The notes: generated from the sequence alone by a model not told the origin. Numbered from the stretch's first letter, positions 16,877 through 28,979 are shown. The stretch is DNA of 64,000 nt from Alcanivorax profundi (GCF_003597125.1 NZ_QYYA01000001.1:744001-808000); one strand, 5' to 3'. Numbers and translations are program-made.

Positions 16877-17439
16877 CAGGGCATATCCTGCTGCAGGGCT
16901 GCCTGCATCAGGTTGTGTTGTCTGAACAGGGAGGATGCGTGTTCCCCGAAATGGTCCGTTTGCAGTTGTTGCAGGGCTGGCAGGGCGATTCCGGGTTGTT
17001 GGGCAATGGCAACCTGATAGTTTTGATACTGCTGCCACAGGCGCTCGATGGCCGTCGCTGTCTCAGCGGAGAAAGTGCGCACCAGGATAGCGTAGGTGCG
17101 GGCCTGTTCGTCCGGGGTGAGCGGCCGGTGCATGGCCTGGGTCGCATGTTCCAGTGCGACCAGGGTGCGGGTGTCATAGAGCAGCGCCCCCTGTTTTCCT
17201 ACTGGCAGGTACTGGATCATCTTCTGCAGGGCAGGCCAGTAAGCGGAATTGTCAGCGTTGGGCCATCGCGGCAAGGTGTGGGTTTGTTCTGCTTTGGCCT
17301 GACTGCTCCACTGACTCAGCAACACCACCGACAGCAGGCAGCTTGCCAGAAGCGTGCAGATGAGCACACAGATCAGCAGGCGCAGCCCCCGGTTGTGGAC
17401 AGCGTGTCGGCTTGACTGGCGGCGGGATTCCATTCGCAT
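16876..17439 (-). CDS. Truncated lipase-chaperone (Lif)-like membrane-anchored protein B
   Basis: This 187-residue protein has a strong N-terminal anchor (about residues 19-42) and a helical periplasmic domain. YLPVGKQGALLYDTRTLVALEHA parallels the Lif segment with VDxxGNL and RDIRNLFDY; TAIERLWQQYQNYQVAI and HFGEHASSLFRQHN parallel the later Lif helices. It is shorter than protein A and also lacks the second mini-domain. Its stop codon overlaps the start of the Lnt-like gene by one base, so the two are translationally coupled. Starts at 17439 and 17433 are both possible. It may be a folding or scaffold partner for the Lnt-like enzyme or a secreted enzyme. The family call rests on my own alignment by eye. 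Confidence 0.55.
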   Translation of the reverse strand: MRMESRRQSSRHAVHNRGLRLLICVLICTLLASCLLSVVLLSQWSSQAKAEQTHTLPRWPNADNSAYWPALQKMIQYLPVGKQGALLYDTRTLVALEHATQAMHRPLTPDEQARTYAILVRTFSAETATAIERLWQQYQNYQVAIAQQPGIALPALQQLQTDHFGEHASSLFRQHNLMQAALQQDMP

Positions 17440-17639
17440 TCCGTGTCGTCTGATGGCAAAAGCGGGCTCGAAGAAGCCGGCGAAAGATGCCGAAAAAGGG
17501 AAAGACTAGGCCCCCGTCGGGCAAATGGCTGTCACATGGCCTGCCTGATTACGTCGATTGCGGCCGCTCGGGTTATCGGCGGGCTTGGTGGCAGGCATAA
17601 TGCACTGCCCGTTATCGCGATCTCAGCCGCAGGAGCGCC

Positions 17640-18308
17640 ATGTTCGCCAACAGCCGTACCGTGACCAGCAATCAAACCGGGCAGCACCAGGATCTCGCCC
17701 TCACGGTCAGGAAGCATCTTGATCACCCGTGGCAGGCACCGGTGAGCTCTCATGACCGGCAGGCCTTCCATCAGCTACAGACCTGGCGCGATGAGAATGG
17801 GCCTGGTCACCCTCTGATGCTGGACTCCGGCTGCGGGACGGGGCGTTCCTCTGTGGCGTTGGCGCTTTCTCAGCCGCAAGCATTGGTTGTCGGTGTGGAT
17901 CAATCGGAGGCACGGCTTGGCCGGGCGCTGACGCGGTTTTCTCCGCTGCCTGCCAATCTGCTGTTATTGCGGGCGGACTGTGCCGGACTGTGGCGGTTGC
18001 TGGCGGAGCAGGGCATCGCGGTGGCGCGTCATCAAATTCTCTACCCCAATCCCTGGCCGAAGAGCGCCCATCTCAAACGCCGTTGGCATGGCCACCCGGT
18101 GTGGCCCTGTCTGCTGGCCATGGGAGGAGTGCTCGAATACCGCAGCAACTGGCGGGTGTATCTGGAAGAAGTCGGTAGTGCGCTGGCAATGACCGGCGTC
18201 AGCAGCGAACTGCAGGCGCTGCCTGAGCAGACATCCCCGCTGACGGATTTTGAGGAAAAGTACCAGGCCAGTGGGCAGCCCTTGTGGCGTCTCACGGCAA
18301 CACTTTAA
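17640..18308 (+). CDS. TrmB-family SAM-dependent methyltransferase paralogue
   Basis: TrmB makes m7G46 in tRNA. This 222-residue protein has the SAM-binding motif LDSGCGTGRSS, VVGVDQSEARL, a YPNPWPKSAHLKRRW segment and TDFEEKY near the end, all in TrmB order. The catalytic segment of true TrmB reads PDPW with an essential Asp; here it is PNPW, so the enzyme may act on another substrate or be a related paralogue. Start ATG 17640 has AGGAG 6 bases upstream. It is divergent from the foldase-like gene, sharing a 200-base intergenic region. The stop codon lies two bases before the left flank of a MITE. Confidence 0.8.
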   Translation: MFANSRTVTSNQTGQHQDLALTVRKHLDHPWQAPVSSHDRQAFHQLQTWRDENGPGHPLMLDSGCGTGRSSVALALSQPQALVVGVDQSEARLGRALTRFSPLPANLLLLRADCAGLWRLLAEQGIAVARHQILYPNPWPKSAHLKRRWHGHPVWPCLLAMGGVLEYRSNWRVYLEEVGSALAMTGVSSELQALPEQTSPLTDFEEKYQASGQPLWRLTATL

Positions 18309-18312
18309 GTTA

Positions 18313-18598
18313 GGGAACCTCTGAATAACTCCTTGCATGCTCAGCGTGACCTGGAGCGTGCAGCTGTTGTGTCTTGTCTCGACGGTAAGGGTGGTTCCCT
18401 TTCCTAGAGGCAAGGCGCAGCAGATGTGCGCTCCAGGCCGCGCCCTTCGGGTCTTCCAGGCTGGCCCGCACTCGTTGTTGCGCTTTTTCGATGGATGGAC
18501 ATACACCTTCAAAACCGCGCCCCTCTTTACCTTTTGACCCATAGAGGGGGCGAACCAGCCTGAAAGACTGAGCATGCAAGGAGTTATTCAGAGGTTCC
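18313..18598. mobile_element. MITE: non-coding inverted-repeat element, about 286 bp
   Basis: The ends are inverted repeats: 18313-18344 (GGGAACCTCTGAATAACTCC ...) and 18568-18598 (... GAGTTATTCAGAGGTTCC), matching over about 31 bases with one difference at the tip. TTA flanks both ends (18310-18312 and 18599-18601), consistent with a 3-bp target duplication as made by several IS5-related transposases. No transposase frame fits inside. It lies between the stop codons of two convergent genes and its inverted repeats would also form a strong hairpin in RNA. The parent insertion sequence is not in this window. Confidence 0.85.
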
Positions 18599-18604
18599 TT
18601 AGCG

Positions 18605-19102
18605 TTACAGTCGCAGCTCCCGGAGTTCCGGGCTGGTGCCGGCCCGTTCCCAAAGCGTTTGAAAATCCCTGGCAAGGCGTGGCGCTCGCGGCAGGCGGTG
18701 TGCGCACAGGTGAATGCGGCTGGGCCGTGGCCAGCCGATGGCTTCGAAAAGGCCGGTATTATCCCCAAGCGCGTGGCAGGCCTGCGGGTCGCAGTCATCC
18801 TGCTGGGTCTGGCGAAGTTGAATGCGTGAGGGCAGTCTGCGCGCGAGGTGAATCAGCCGATGGCCATTGCGCACCGCCTCTTGCTGATCATCAAACAGCA
18901 CTCGCACGTCGGAGCGTTCACTGGCGATGGCCAGAGCCTTGATGGCATCGACCACCTGATCGTCAGCGGTAAGTGCATCGAGGGTGGGCACGCGAAGCCA
19001 CAGGCGGCGCTTGCAGGCGTGGGCCAGGCGAGCCAGCCCTTCGCTGGCCTGGCTTCGGGTGAGGGTGATCAGGGTGTCGTCGTCGCCGATGACAAATGAC
19101 AT
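18605..19102 (-). CDS. Conserved hypothetical protein, 165 aa, cotranscribed with GNAT
   Basis: No family is recognised with certainty. The protein is basic at its C-terminus and has an alternating alpha-beta pattern (LARLAHACKRRLWLRVPTLD, VVDAIKALAIASERSDVRVLFDD, GHRLIHLARRLPSRIQLR) that resembles a single phospholipase-D-like or Rossmann-type half domain without an HKD motif. Its ATG at 19102 overlaps the stop of the upstream GNAT gene by one base, so both are expressed together. A similar GNAT plus small partner arrangement is common in Pseudomonas-type genomes. The stop codon is adjacent to the MITE. Confidence 0.75.
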   Translation of the reverse strand: MSFVIGDDDTLITLTRSQASEGLARLAHACKRRLWLRVPTLDALTADDQVVDAIKALAIASERSDVRVLFDDQQEAVRNGHRLIHLARRLPSRIQLRQTQQDDCDPQACHALGDNTGLFEAIGWPRPSRIHLCAHRLPRAPRLARDFQTLWERAGTSPELRELRL

Positions 19103-19527
19103 CAGACCAGCGGTTTGAACATCTGTCGGTGTGGGATGTTGGCGTCCATGAAGATCCCGCCGGACACAGAAAACCCTGCAGCCTCATAGAAACTGGTGGC
19201 GTGGGTCTGGGCATGCAGGAAGATTTCTTCCATTCCCAGGCCACGGGCGGCATCTTCGGCTGCCACCAGCAGGGAGCTCCCTACGCCGTTGTTACGTTGC
19301 TCTGACAATACGCACAGGCGGCTGATCTGCCCGGTGGGCAACAAGCGGATACAGCCGACCGGCTGTTGGTTTGCGTCCAGGGCCATAAAATGGACGGCCT
19401 GGTCATCTTCCCCATCCCATTCCAGCTCCTCCGGCACGTGCTGTTCATCAATGAACACCTGCTGGCGGAGGTTGCGCAGGGCGGTTTCGCTTTCATCCCA
19501 ACGGGTTTCGATAATGCTGATAGCCAT
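19102..19527 (-). CDS. GNAT-family N-acetyltransferase (ElaA/YitI-like)
   Basis: ATG 19527 (MAISIIETRW) is chosen because the family begins here; the longer frame overlaps roxA. The 141-residue protein has RQQVFIDEQHVPEELEWDG, GCIRLLP, the acetyl-CoA loop region EQRNNGVGSSLLVAAE and ATSFYEAAGF, which together are typical of small GNAT acyltransferases. It transfers an acetyl group from acetyl-CoA to an unknown amine. It lies 10 bases after roxA and overlaps the next gene by one base. Confidence 0.88.
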   Translation of the reverse strand: MAISIIETRWDESETALRNLRQQVFIDEQHVPEELEWDGEDDQAVHFMALDANQQPVGCIRLLPTGQISRLCVLSEQRNNGVGSSLLVAAEDAARGLGMEEIFLHAQTHATSFYEAAGFSVSGGIFMDANIPHRQMFKPLV

Positions 19528-19537
19528 AGGGGTCTCG

Positions 19538-20665
19538 TTACAGTGGGGCGAAGAAGCCCTGTTCAATCCATTCATGGAGCAATTCCCTGGCGGTGGAAGT
19601 CATTACGGCTTCCAGCTCGCTTTCCGTGTAGCGTCGCTTGCTGGCCAATAGCTGAACCAGCGGGCGTTGTTGTTCTGTAAGGGTGTGCGGCTCACCGTTG
19701 AGCCATACCCGGTTGCCCTGCATCAGCAGGCGCACGCTGCCATGGCGAACCAGGGCGGTGTGCGGATCGCGCTCGCGAATATGGTGGTCGTCGATGGCAA
19801 ATTCAAGGCCATCCTGTCGGGGGGTCGATAGCCAGCGATAAACTGCCCGTTCAATGCCTTCTGGCTTAAGCAGATCGAGCGCCCCACGCACCAGGGCCTG
19901 GCGATCCTGATCGGTCAGGATGGCTGGGTTGTCGGGGACGGTACGCTGGGGGTCCGTGAACAGGTGGCTGTCAGCATCTGCCAGGCACTCACCGGCGATT
20001 TCGGCCATCAGCATCTGGTAATCCGGTGCACGGAAGCCGACGGACCAGGTCAGGCAGTCATCATCCTCGGCCACACCGTGGTGTGCGACCCCGGGCGGCA
20101 GGTAGAGTACGTCGCCGGGCATGGCGATATATTCTTCCCGGACTGCCATGCCATCGAGCAATTTCAGGTCCGGGTGGGGCAGGCGTGGGCTGTGTTCGTC
20201 ACAGACCTCTCCAATTTGCCAGCGACGGGAACCGTGCGCCTGAATCAGGAAGACGTCATAACGGTCAAAGTGCGGGCCGACACTGCCGCCCGTCACCGCG
20301 TAACTCATCATGATGTCTTCCACGCGCCAGCCCGGCAGGAACGCAAAACCGTCCAGCAGCAGAGAGGTTTCGGTGAGGAAATGATCAACTGACTGCACCA
20401 GCAGGGTCCAGTCCCGTTCCCCGAGAGTGGAAAAGATCTCCTCGTCCAGCGGGCCCTGTTGCAGCTGCCACGGGCCCTTGCCCGCTCCCTGAATAATTCG
20501 GGCTTCTACGCCGTCTTCCAGAGCCAGCCCGGCCAGGGTGTCAGCGTCCGGACTGTCAAGACCCGTGGCGGCTGCGGGCATGAACAGCGGCTTTTTCTGC
20601 CAGTAATCACGCAGAAAGGCTTCAGGAGCCAGCGGCAAGGTGAAGTGTGGGAGTGTGGCGCTCAT
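19538..20665 (-). CDS. roxA: Ribosomal protein uL16 arginine hydroxylase, JmjC cupin (RoxA/YcfD-type)
   Basis: RoxA (YcfD) is a 2-oxoglutarate/Fe(II) oxygenase that hydroxylates an arginine of ribosomal protein L16. The 375-residue protein from ATG 20665 has WQKKPLFMPAA at the N-terminus, the JmjC metal motif HFDRYDVF (His-x-Asp), the distal His in LPPGVAHHGVA, and a C-terminal winged-helix tail ending HEWIEQGFFAPL. Length and arrangement match YcfD. It lies 53 bases downstream of purB, as part of the purB-hflD-mnmA neighbourhood. Confidence 0.9.
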   Translation of the reverse strand: MSATLPHFTLPLAPEAFLRDYWQKKPLFMPAAATGLDSPDADTLAGLALEDGVEARIIQGAGKGPWQLQQGPLDEEIFSTLGERDWTLLVQSVDHFLTETSLLLDGFAFLPGWRVEDIMMSYAVTGGSVGPHFDRYDVFLIQAHGSRRWQIGEVCDEHSPRLPHPDLKLLDGMAVREEYIAMPGDVLYLPPGVAHHGVAEDDDCLTWSVGFRAPDYQMLMAEIAGECLADADSHLFTDPQRTVPDNPAILTDQDRQALVRGALDLLKPEGIERAVYRWLSTPRQDGLEFAIDDHHIRERDPHTALVRHGSVRLLMQGNRVWLNGEPHTLTEQQRPLVQLLASKRRYTESELEAVMTSTARELLHEWIEQGFFAPL

Positions 20666-20718
20666 GGGCAAGTCCGGCAGCAAGGCTGTGCCAGCGATAG
20701 CTGGCACAGCCTCACGCT

Positions 20719-22092
<1,374 letters not shown>

Positions 22093-22348
22093 TCAGGCTC
22101 CCGAAGTCGTCCAAGTAAGGTTCCAAAGCGGCGCAATGATACAGCAAAAAAGACGGGGCTGCGTGCTTCTGTTGCGCTGGTGTCTGGAGCGTGGCTGGTG
22201 GCGTACGGGAAAAGGGGTTGCCCCATTGAGAGCGCAGGGATTACAGAGGGACTGGCGGGAGAGGGCTGTCATATATGGGCGGTTCTGGTGGCTCAGATTC
22301 CGCTGTCACAGCCCGTGACCTATGCTGAGAAAAAAGATTAAGAAATAC

Positions 22349-22987
22349 CTATAAATTATTGATATCTATCGACTCTATTTGCGAAAGGATAGGTTTTCTC
22401 TGGAACAGAAGATGCCAGCGGCGCCCGCCGAACTGGTGCCACAGGAAGGCGGCGCGGACGCCGGCAAGGAACAGAGCGCGAATCCTGGCGGCCTTGTTTT
22501 CGTCCTGAAGATGAGAGGGCTCGCCCTTCACCTGTATGCGAAAGCGGAAGGTCCCCAGGGTGTCCACGTAGATCCCGGCCAGCCGGTGACAGAACGCATC
22601 ATCGGTGAGGCTGCTGAAATGGGCTTGCTGGCCACTCAGGGCCATGAGCCGATGGCGCAGAATGCTGGTGGTGTCGTCGTTCTTGCGGAGTTTGCCTGCC
22701 AGATGGAGAAGGGCCAGGCCGTAGTTGAGCGGGCGCAGGGAGCCTCCGGCGGAATCCTTGTTGAGACTGCGGTTGAGCAAGCTCATGCCATCGCGTAGCA
22801 GGCCGGGCCTGGGATAGATGGCATCAAACGTCTCCGCATCCAGTGCCATTACGCCCTCGATGAGCGCTTCAAAGGCCCGTGGGTCGCAATCACCACGCAG
22901 GGCAATGTCGTCTGCCAGCTGGGCCGCCTGGAACACAGCAGCCAGCGCCAGTGTTCGCTGCTGTTCGCGAGAGAAACGTTCGCTCAT
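22349..22987 (-). CDS. hflD: High-frequency lysogenization protein HflD homologue
   Basis: The 212-residue protein has the HflD pattern: QQRTLALAAVFQAAQLAD at the N-terminus, NRSLNKDSAGGSLRPLNYGLALLHL in the middle and RALFLAGVRAAFLWHQFGGRRWHLLFQR at the end. HflD is a membrane-associated cytoplasmic protein known for acting on phage lambda CII; its housekeeping role is unclear. It sits between mnmA and purB exactly as in E. coli and Pseudomonas, 27 bases after mnmA. Confidence 0.93.
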   Translation of the reverse strand: MSERFSREQQRTLALAAVFQAAQLADDIALRGDCDPRAFEALIEGVMALDAETFDAIYPRPGLLRDGMSLLNRSLNKDSAGGSLRPLNYGLALLHLAGKLRKNDDTTSILRHRLMALSGQQAHFSSLTDDAFCHRLAGIYVDTLGTFRFRIQVKGEPSHLQDENKAARIRALFLAGVRAAFLWHQFGGRRWHLLFQRKPILSQIESIDINNL

Positions 22988-23014
22988 GGGGTGTCTGTCC
23001 TTGGCGTTGGGTCG

Positions 23015-24109
23015 TTACCGGGTTGCTTCAATGGGCGCGCCACCGAGGCAGACCGGGCCATCGTAGAAGACCACGGACTGACCGGGGGTCACTGCGCGTT
23101 GTGGCTCATCAAAGACCACATGAACGCGCCCTTCACCGGCATCGGAAACCGTACAGGCCTGATCGGGTTGGCGATAGCGGGTCTTTGCCGTGAGTCTGGC
23201 TGGCAGGGCCGGAGGCTGCAGGGCCACCCACATGACCGGAGCGCTGGTCAGTTCGCGGCTATACAGCAGTGGATGTTCGGTGCCTTGCACGGCAATCAGG
23301 ACATTGCGGTCCAGATCCTTGCCCGCCACATACCAGGGGGCATCGTTACTATCGGCGCGGCCGCCAATACCCAGCCCCTGACGCTGGCCGAGGGTGTAGT
23401 ACATCAGGCCATCATGGTCGCCAATCACGTTGCCGTGGTCGTCTTCAATCTTGCCGGGTTGGGCAGGCAGATACTGCTCGAGAAAATCCTTGAAGCGGCG
23501 CTCACCAATAAAGCAGATGCCGGTGGAGTCCTTTTTCTTGTGGTTGGCGAAGCCCTTGTCTTCGGCGATCCGGCGCACTTCGGGCTTTTCCAGATCCCCC
23601 AGCGGGAACAGGGTACGATCGAACTTGTGGTGATCTACCGCGTGCAGGAAGTAGGTCTGGTCCTTGTTGGTATCGACAGCGCGAACCAGCTTCGCGGCTC
23701 CGGTGTGATCGACCTGCGCGTAGTGGCCGGTGGCAATGTAGTCCGCGCCCAGGGTCAGTGCATGGTCAAGGAAGGCCTGGAACTTGATTTCCTTGTTGCA
23801 GAGGATATCCGGGTTGGGGGTCCGGCCTGCCCGGTATTCGGCAAGGAAATGTTCAAATACCCGGTCCCAGTATTCCGAGGCAAAGTTGGCGGTGTGCAAT
23901 TCGATGCCAAGAACACCGGCCACCTGCATGGCGTCCAGCAGGTCTTCGCGGGCGGTGCAATACTCGGTGCCGTCGTCCTCGTTCCAGTTCTTCATGAACA
24001 GGCCTTCGACCTGGTAGCCAGCGTCGATCAGTCGGGCGGCCGCGACGGAGGAATCCACACCGCCGGACATGCCAACGATAACGCGGGTATCTTGAGGCGC
24101 TTTGTGCAT
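23015..24109 (-). CDS. mnmA: tRNA 2-thiouridylase MnmA (TrmU)
   Basis: MnmA thiolates U34 of tRNA Lys, Glu and Gln, taking sulfur from the Tus relay. ATG 24109 ([13 protein letters not shown]) is the family start; the frame open to 24238 runs into the nudix gene. The 364-residue protein has the PP-loop [13 protein letters not shown], the catalytic cysteine pair in [13 protein letters not shown] and [12 protein letters not shown], and the tRNA-binding PAQPG loop. It lies 16 bases downstream of the nudix gene, and tusDCB at 44-45 kb supplies its sulfur donor pathway. Confidence 0.97.
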   Translation of the reverse strand: MHKAPQDTRVIVGMSGGVDSSVAAARLIDAGYQVEGLFMKNWNEDDGTEYCTAREDLLDAMQVAGVLGIELHTANFASEYWDRVFEHFLAEYRAGRTPNPDILCNKEIKFQAFLDHALTLGADYIATGHYAQVDHTGAAKLVRAVDTNKDQTYFLHAVDHHKFDRTLFPLGDLEKPEVRRIAEDKGFANHKKKDSTGICFIGERRFKDFLEQYLPAQPGKIEDDHGNVIGDHDGLMYYTLGQRQGLGIGGRADSNDAPWYVAGKDLDRNVLIAVQGTEHPLLYSRELTSAPVMWVALQPPALPARLTAKTRYRQPDQACTVSDAGEGRVHVVFDEPQRAVTPGQSVVFYDGPVCLGGAPIEATR

Positions 24110-24125
24110 GGTCACAGTATTCCTG

Positions 24126-24593
24126 TCAGCCCCGCTGGAGAGGCCAAGGGTGCTGGTAAATGGTGTCCAGGGGCAATCGTCTACCAGAGAGATAGTCATC
24201 CAGGCAGCGTTCCACAAGGGGGCTGCGGTGCTGGTCACGACGGGCGCGGAAGGCCTCTGGTGTCAGCCACTCGGCGTCAAGGATGCCGGTATCCAGTTTC
24301 TGACGTGGGTCGTGGCTCACCGGTCGGGCCACAAAGCAGGTCCGATAGTACACCCCGCCGCCTTTCTGCGGCTGAAAGATGTACCAGCCCAACAGGTCGG
24401 TGATTTCCACCTGCCAAGCCGTTTCTTCCAGTGTTTCACGCCAGGCCGCTTGTTCCAGGGTTTCGCCGAACTCCACGTGGCCGGCTGGCTGGTTGAGGAC
24501 CTCACGGCCCTTGCTCAATTCGCGGACAAACAGGAACTTGCCGTCTTGTTCCACCACGCAGGCCACAGTAATGTGCGGCTCGAAGCTGTTCAT
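24126..24593 (-). CDS. Nudix hydrolase, NudJ-like
   Basis: ATG 24593 ([15 protein letters not shown]) starts at the nudix fold. The 155-residue protein contains the nudix box [23 protein letters not shown] (GX5EX7REUXEEXGU pattern, with W in place of the final G/U pair). E. coli NudJ (YmfB), the thiamine-pyrophosphate/nucleoside phosphatase, has the same position just upstream of mnmA, so NudJ is the likely orthologue. The substrate is not proven by sequence. Confidence 0.88.
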   Translation of the reverse strand: MNSFEPHITVACVVEQDGKFLFVRELSKGREVLNQPAGHVEFGETLEQAAWRETLEETAWQVEITDLLGWYIFQPQKGGGVYYRTCFVARPVSHDPRQKLDTGILDAEWLTPEAFRARRDQHRSPLVERCLDDYLSGRRLPLDTIYQHPWPLQRG

Positions 24594-24699
24594 AGCAGAT
24601 CTGCCAACAGGGCGCCCGGCGGAGCCGGACACAATACGATACGATGAAAGGCGGGAATGGTAGCGCAGCCGCCGCCGAGACAACAGGCCAGGAGTGAGG

Positions 24700-25197
24700 A
24701 TGTCAGACGATCAGTTTACCCATCTGGACAGCAGTGGACAGGCACAGATGGTTGATGTCACTGACAAGGCAGTGACTCAACGGGTCGCTGTGGCCCAGGC
24801 CCGGGTACGCATGCAGCCTGCCACGCTGGCCATGATTCAGGATCAGCGCCATCCCAAAGGCGACGTGTTGGCAACCGCCCGTATTGCAGGCATTCAGGCG
24901 GCCAAAAAGACCTGGGACCTGATCCCGCTGTGCCACCCCCTGATGCTGACCAAGGTGACCGTGAATATCGAGCCAGAAGGGGATGACGCCCTGCGGATCG
25001 AGACCCTGTGCAAGCTCAGCGGCACAACCGGGGTCGAGATGGAGGCCCTGACCGCGGCTTCGGTGGCGGCGCTGACCCTGTATGACATGTGCAAGGCGGT
25101 CGATCGTGGCATGGTGATTGAAAGCGTCTGCCTGCTGGAAAAACAGGGTGGGCGTAGCGGCCATTACCAACGCGTTAACGAACAGGAAGAAAAATGA
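24700..25197 (+). CDS. moaC: Cyclic pyranopterin monophosphate synthase MoaC
   Basis: MoaC converts the MoaA product to cPMP in molybdenum cofactor synthesis. The 165-residue protein has [45 protein letters not shown] and [20 protein letters not shown], all diagnostic. ATG 24700 has AGGAG 5 bases upstream; GTG 24694 is an alternative. The stop overlaps the moaD start. MoaA is not in this window. Confidence 0.96.
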   Translation: MSDDQFTHLDSSGQAQMVDVTDKAVTQRVAVAQARVRMQPATLAMIQDQRHPKGDVLATARIAGIQAAKKTWDLIPLCHPLMLTKVTVNIEPEGDDALRIETLCKLSGTTGVEMEALTAASVAALTLYDMCKAVDRGMVIESVCLLEKQGGRSGHYQRVNEQEEK

Positions 25198-25451
25198 TGG
25201 TCCAGGTACGCTTTTTTGCTGCTCTGCGGGAACGGGCAGGCCGTGATGCTATCCAGATCGACTTACCGGAAGGGGTGAGCACAGTTGCGCAGCTGGTTGA
25301 CTGGCTGGCGGAAACCGATGTGGCTCTGGCCCAGGCTTTGGAGGCGACACCGCGACGGATGGTGGCCATCAATGAAGTGCTGGGCAATGAAGATAGTGTT
25401 GTGGAAGCGGGAGACGTGGTGGCCCTGTTTCCACCGGTGACCGGCGGATGA
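25194..25451 (+). CDS. moaD: Molybdopterin synthase sulfur carrier subunit MoaD
   Basis: Small ubiquitin-like protein (85 aa) that ends in GG, the thiocarboxylated tail that donates sulfur to cPMP. Start at ATG 25194 (overlapping the moaC stop by four bases) or at the adjacent ATG 25197. ALFPPVTGG is the classical MoaD end. The stop overlaps moaE by four bases. Confidence 0.95.
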   Translation: MMVQVRFFAALRERAGRDAIQIDLPEGVSTVAQLVDWLAETDVALAQALEATPRRMVAINEVLGNEDSVVEAGDVVALFPPVTGG

Positions 25452-25921
25452 AGACCCATATCGAGGTTCGTGAGGGTGGTTTGAGCGCCAGCGAGCCGGA
25501 TTTGTGGCTGCGGGATCAGGGGCGCAGTGGTGCGGTGGTGATGTTCAGTGGCCAGGTCCGCGATGAGCAAGGCAAGGTAGAGGCCCTGCATCTGGAACAT
25601 TACCCGGGCATGACGGAATCAGTGCTGGGCACCATTGTTGAGCAGGCCTGCAGTCGCTGGCACCTCAATGGTGCCTGGGTCGCGCACAGGGTTGGCACCA
25701 TTCAGGCGGGTGAGGACATTGTCCAGGTGGCGGTCAGCTCGGCCCACCGTCAGGCTGCTTTCGAGGCCTGCGCCTTTATCATGGATCTGCTGAAGACCCG
25801 GGCGCCGTTCTGGAAGAAAGAGCTTATCGACGGGTGCTGGATTTGGGTCGAGGCCCGCGAGAGCGATGACCAGGCCGCCGCGTCCTGGCTACAGGACGCG
25901 ACGGGGCGTGCACCTCGCTAG
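25448..25921 (+). CDS. moaE: Molybdopterin synthase catalytic subunit MoaE
   Basis: MoaE accepts sulfur from MoaD to form molybdopterin. The 157-residue protein shows GAVVMFSGQVRDE, LHLEHYPGMTE, HRVGTIQAGEDIVQVAVSSAHRQ (within a longer conserved block) and FWKKELIDG with the catalytic Lys. ATG 25448 overlaps the moaD stop. The last 98 bases overlap the convergent rluE gene, which is an unusually long convergent overlap. Confidence 0.96.
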   Translation: MKTHIEVREGGLSASEPDLWLRDQGRSGAVVMFSGQVRDEQGKVEALHLEHYPGMTESVLGTIVEQACSRWHLNGAWVAHRVGTIQAGEDIVQVAVSSAHRQAAFEACAFIMDLLKTRAPFWKKELIDGCWIWVEARESDDQAAASWLQDATGRAPR

Positions 25922-26447
25922 CGCGCCATTCCCCCGGCGCCAGGCCTTCCACTGACCAGTCCCCAATCTGCCAGCGAACCAGCCTCAGGGTGGGGAATCC
26001 GATGGCGGCGGTCATGCGTCGTACCTGACGGTTTCGACCTTCGTCTATGGTGAGTTTCAACCAGCTGTCGGTTACCGTTTTGCGTGACCGAACTGGAGGA
26101 TGCCGATCCCACAGTGGCGGGGCATCAATGCGCTCGACCTGGGCGGGCCGGGTAGGGCCGTCTTTCAGAGTGATGCCCTGGCGCAATTTTTGCAGATCAG
26201 AGCCCCCGGGCTCACCCTCCACCAGAACCAGATAGGTTTTGGGAAGGTGGAACCGCGGACTGCTGATGCGCGCCTGCAGGCTGCCGTCATCAGTCAGCAA
26301 CAGCAGGCCTTCAGAATCCCAGTCCAGTCGTCCTGCCGGATACACGTCCGGTTGGGGGATGAATTCGCTCAACGTTCGGCGACCCTGATCGTCGCGAAAC
26401 TGGGACAACACCTGAAAGGGTTTGTTGAGCAAGATCAATTGCGCCAT
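25824..26447 (-). CDS. rluE: 23S rRNA pseudouridine(2457) synthase RluE
   Basis: RluE isomerises U2457 of 23S rRNA. ATG 26447 gives MAQLILLNKPFQVLSQF, the normal RluE start (it lacks the S4 domain of RluB/F). The 207-residue protein has the catalytic motif AGRLDWDSEGLLLLTDDG with Asp, KTYLVLVEG, and EGRNRQVRRMTAAIGFPTLRL. The C-terminal 25 residues are a Arg/Pro/Ser-rich tail that lies in the overlap with moaE and is not part of the fold. Confidence 0.93.
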   Translation of the reverse strand: MAQLILLNKPFQVLSQFRDDQGRRTLSEFIPQPDVYPAGRLDWDSEGLLLLTDDGSLQARISSPRFHLPKTYLVLVEGEPGGSDLQKLRQGITLKDGPTRPAQVERIDAPPLWDRHPPVRSRKTVTDSWLKLTIDEGRNRQVRRMTAAIGFPTLRLVRWQIGDWSVEGLAPGEWRASEVHAPSRPVARTRRPGHRSRGPRPKSSTRR

Positions 26448-26603
26448 GGGGCCTGACAATCCTGATAGGTTTGATTGATATAATGCGTCGTATTACCGGC
26501 CGGCTACGCTAACAAGGCTAAACGGTCAGTGCTATACTCGCCAGCACACGCCGGTTACGGTTTGATAAAGACAGAGTAGTCCTGTTAAGACCCGCTGATC
26601 TGA

Positions 26604-28889
<2,286 letters not shown>

Positions 28890-28906
28890 GAGCTTGGCGA
28901 GGAACT

Positions 28907-28933
28907 AAAATGCCGGCGAAAGCCGGCATTTTT
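28907..28933. terminator. Bidirectional rho-independent terminator between icd and cspD
   Basis: Arms AAAATGCCGGC and GCCGGCATTTT flank a GAAA tetraloop, with T residues continuing on the plus strand and A residues preceding on the left, so it can stop transcription from both convergent genes. Confidence 0.92.
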
Positions 28934-28979
28934 GTTTGTCATTGTCTGGCTGTAGCCGATGAGGATGCTGCACCCTGGC

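Noticed and set aside
18310-18798. 162-codon minus frame covering the MITE
   Set aside because: Runs through the inverted repeats of the element and part of a real gene; no transposase motif is visible, so it is not an IS gene.
22991-24403. 470-codon plus frame opposite mnmA
   Set aside because: Antisense to a fully conserved enzyme; spans two real genes and shows no domain.
24594-24699. Possible molybdenum-cofactor riboswitch before moaC
   Set aside because: The 106-base leader lacks the conserved Moco-riboswitch blocks I would expect, and moaC rather than moaA follows.
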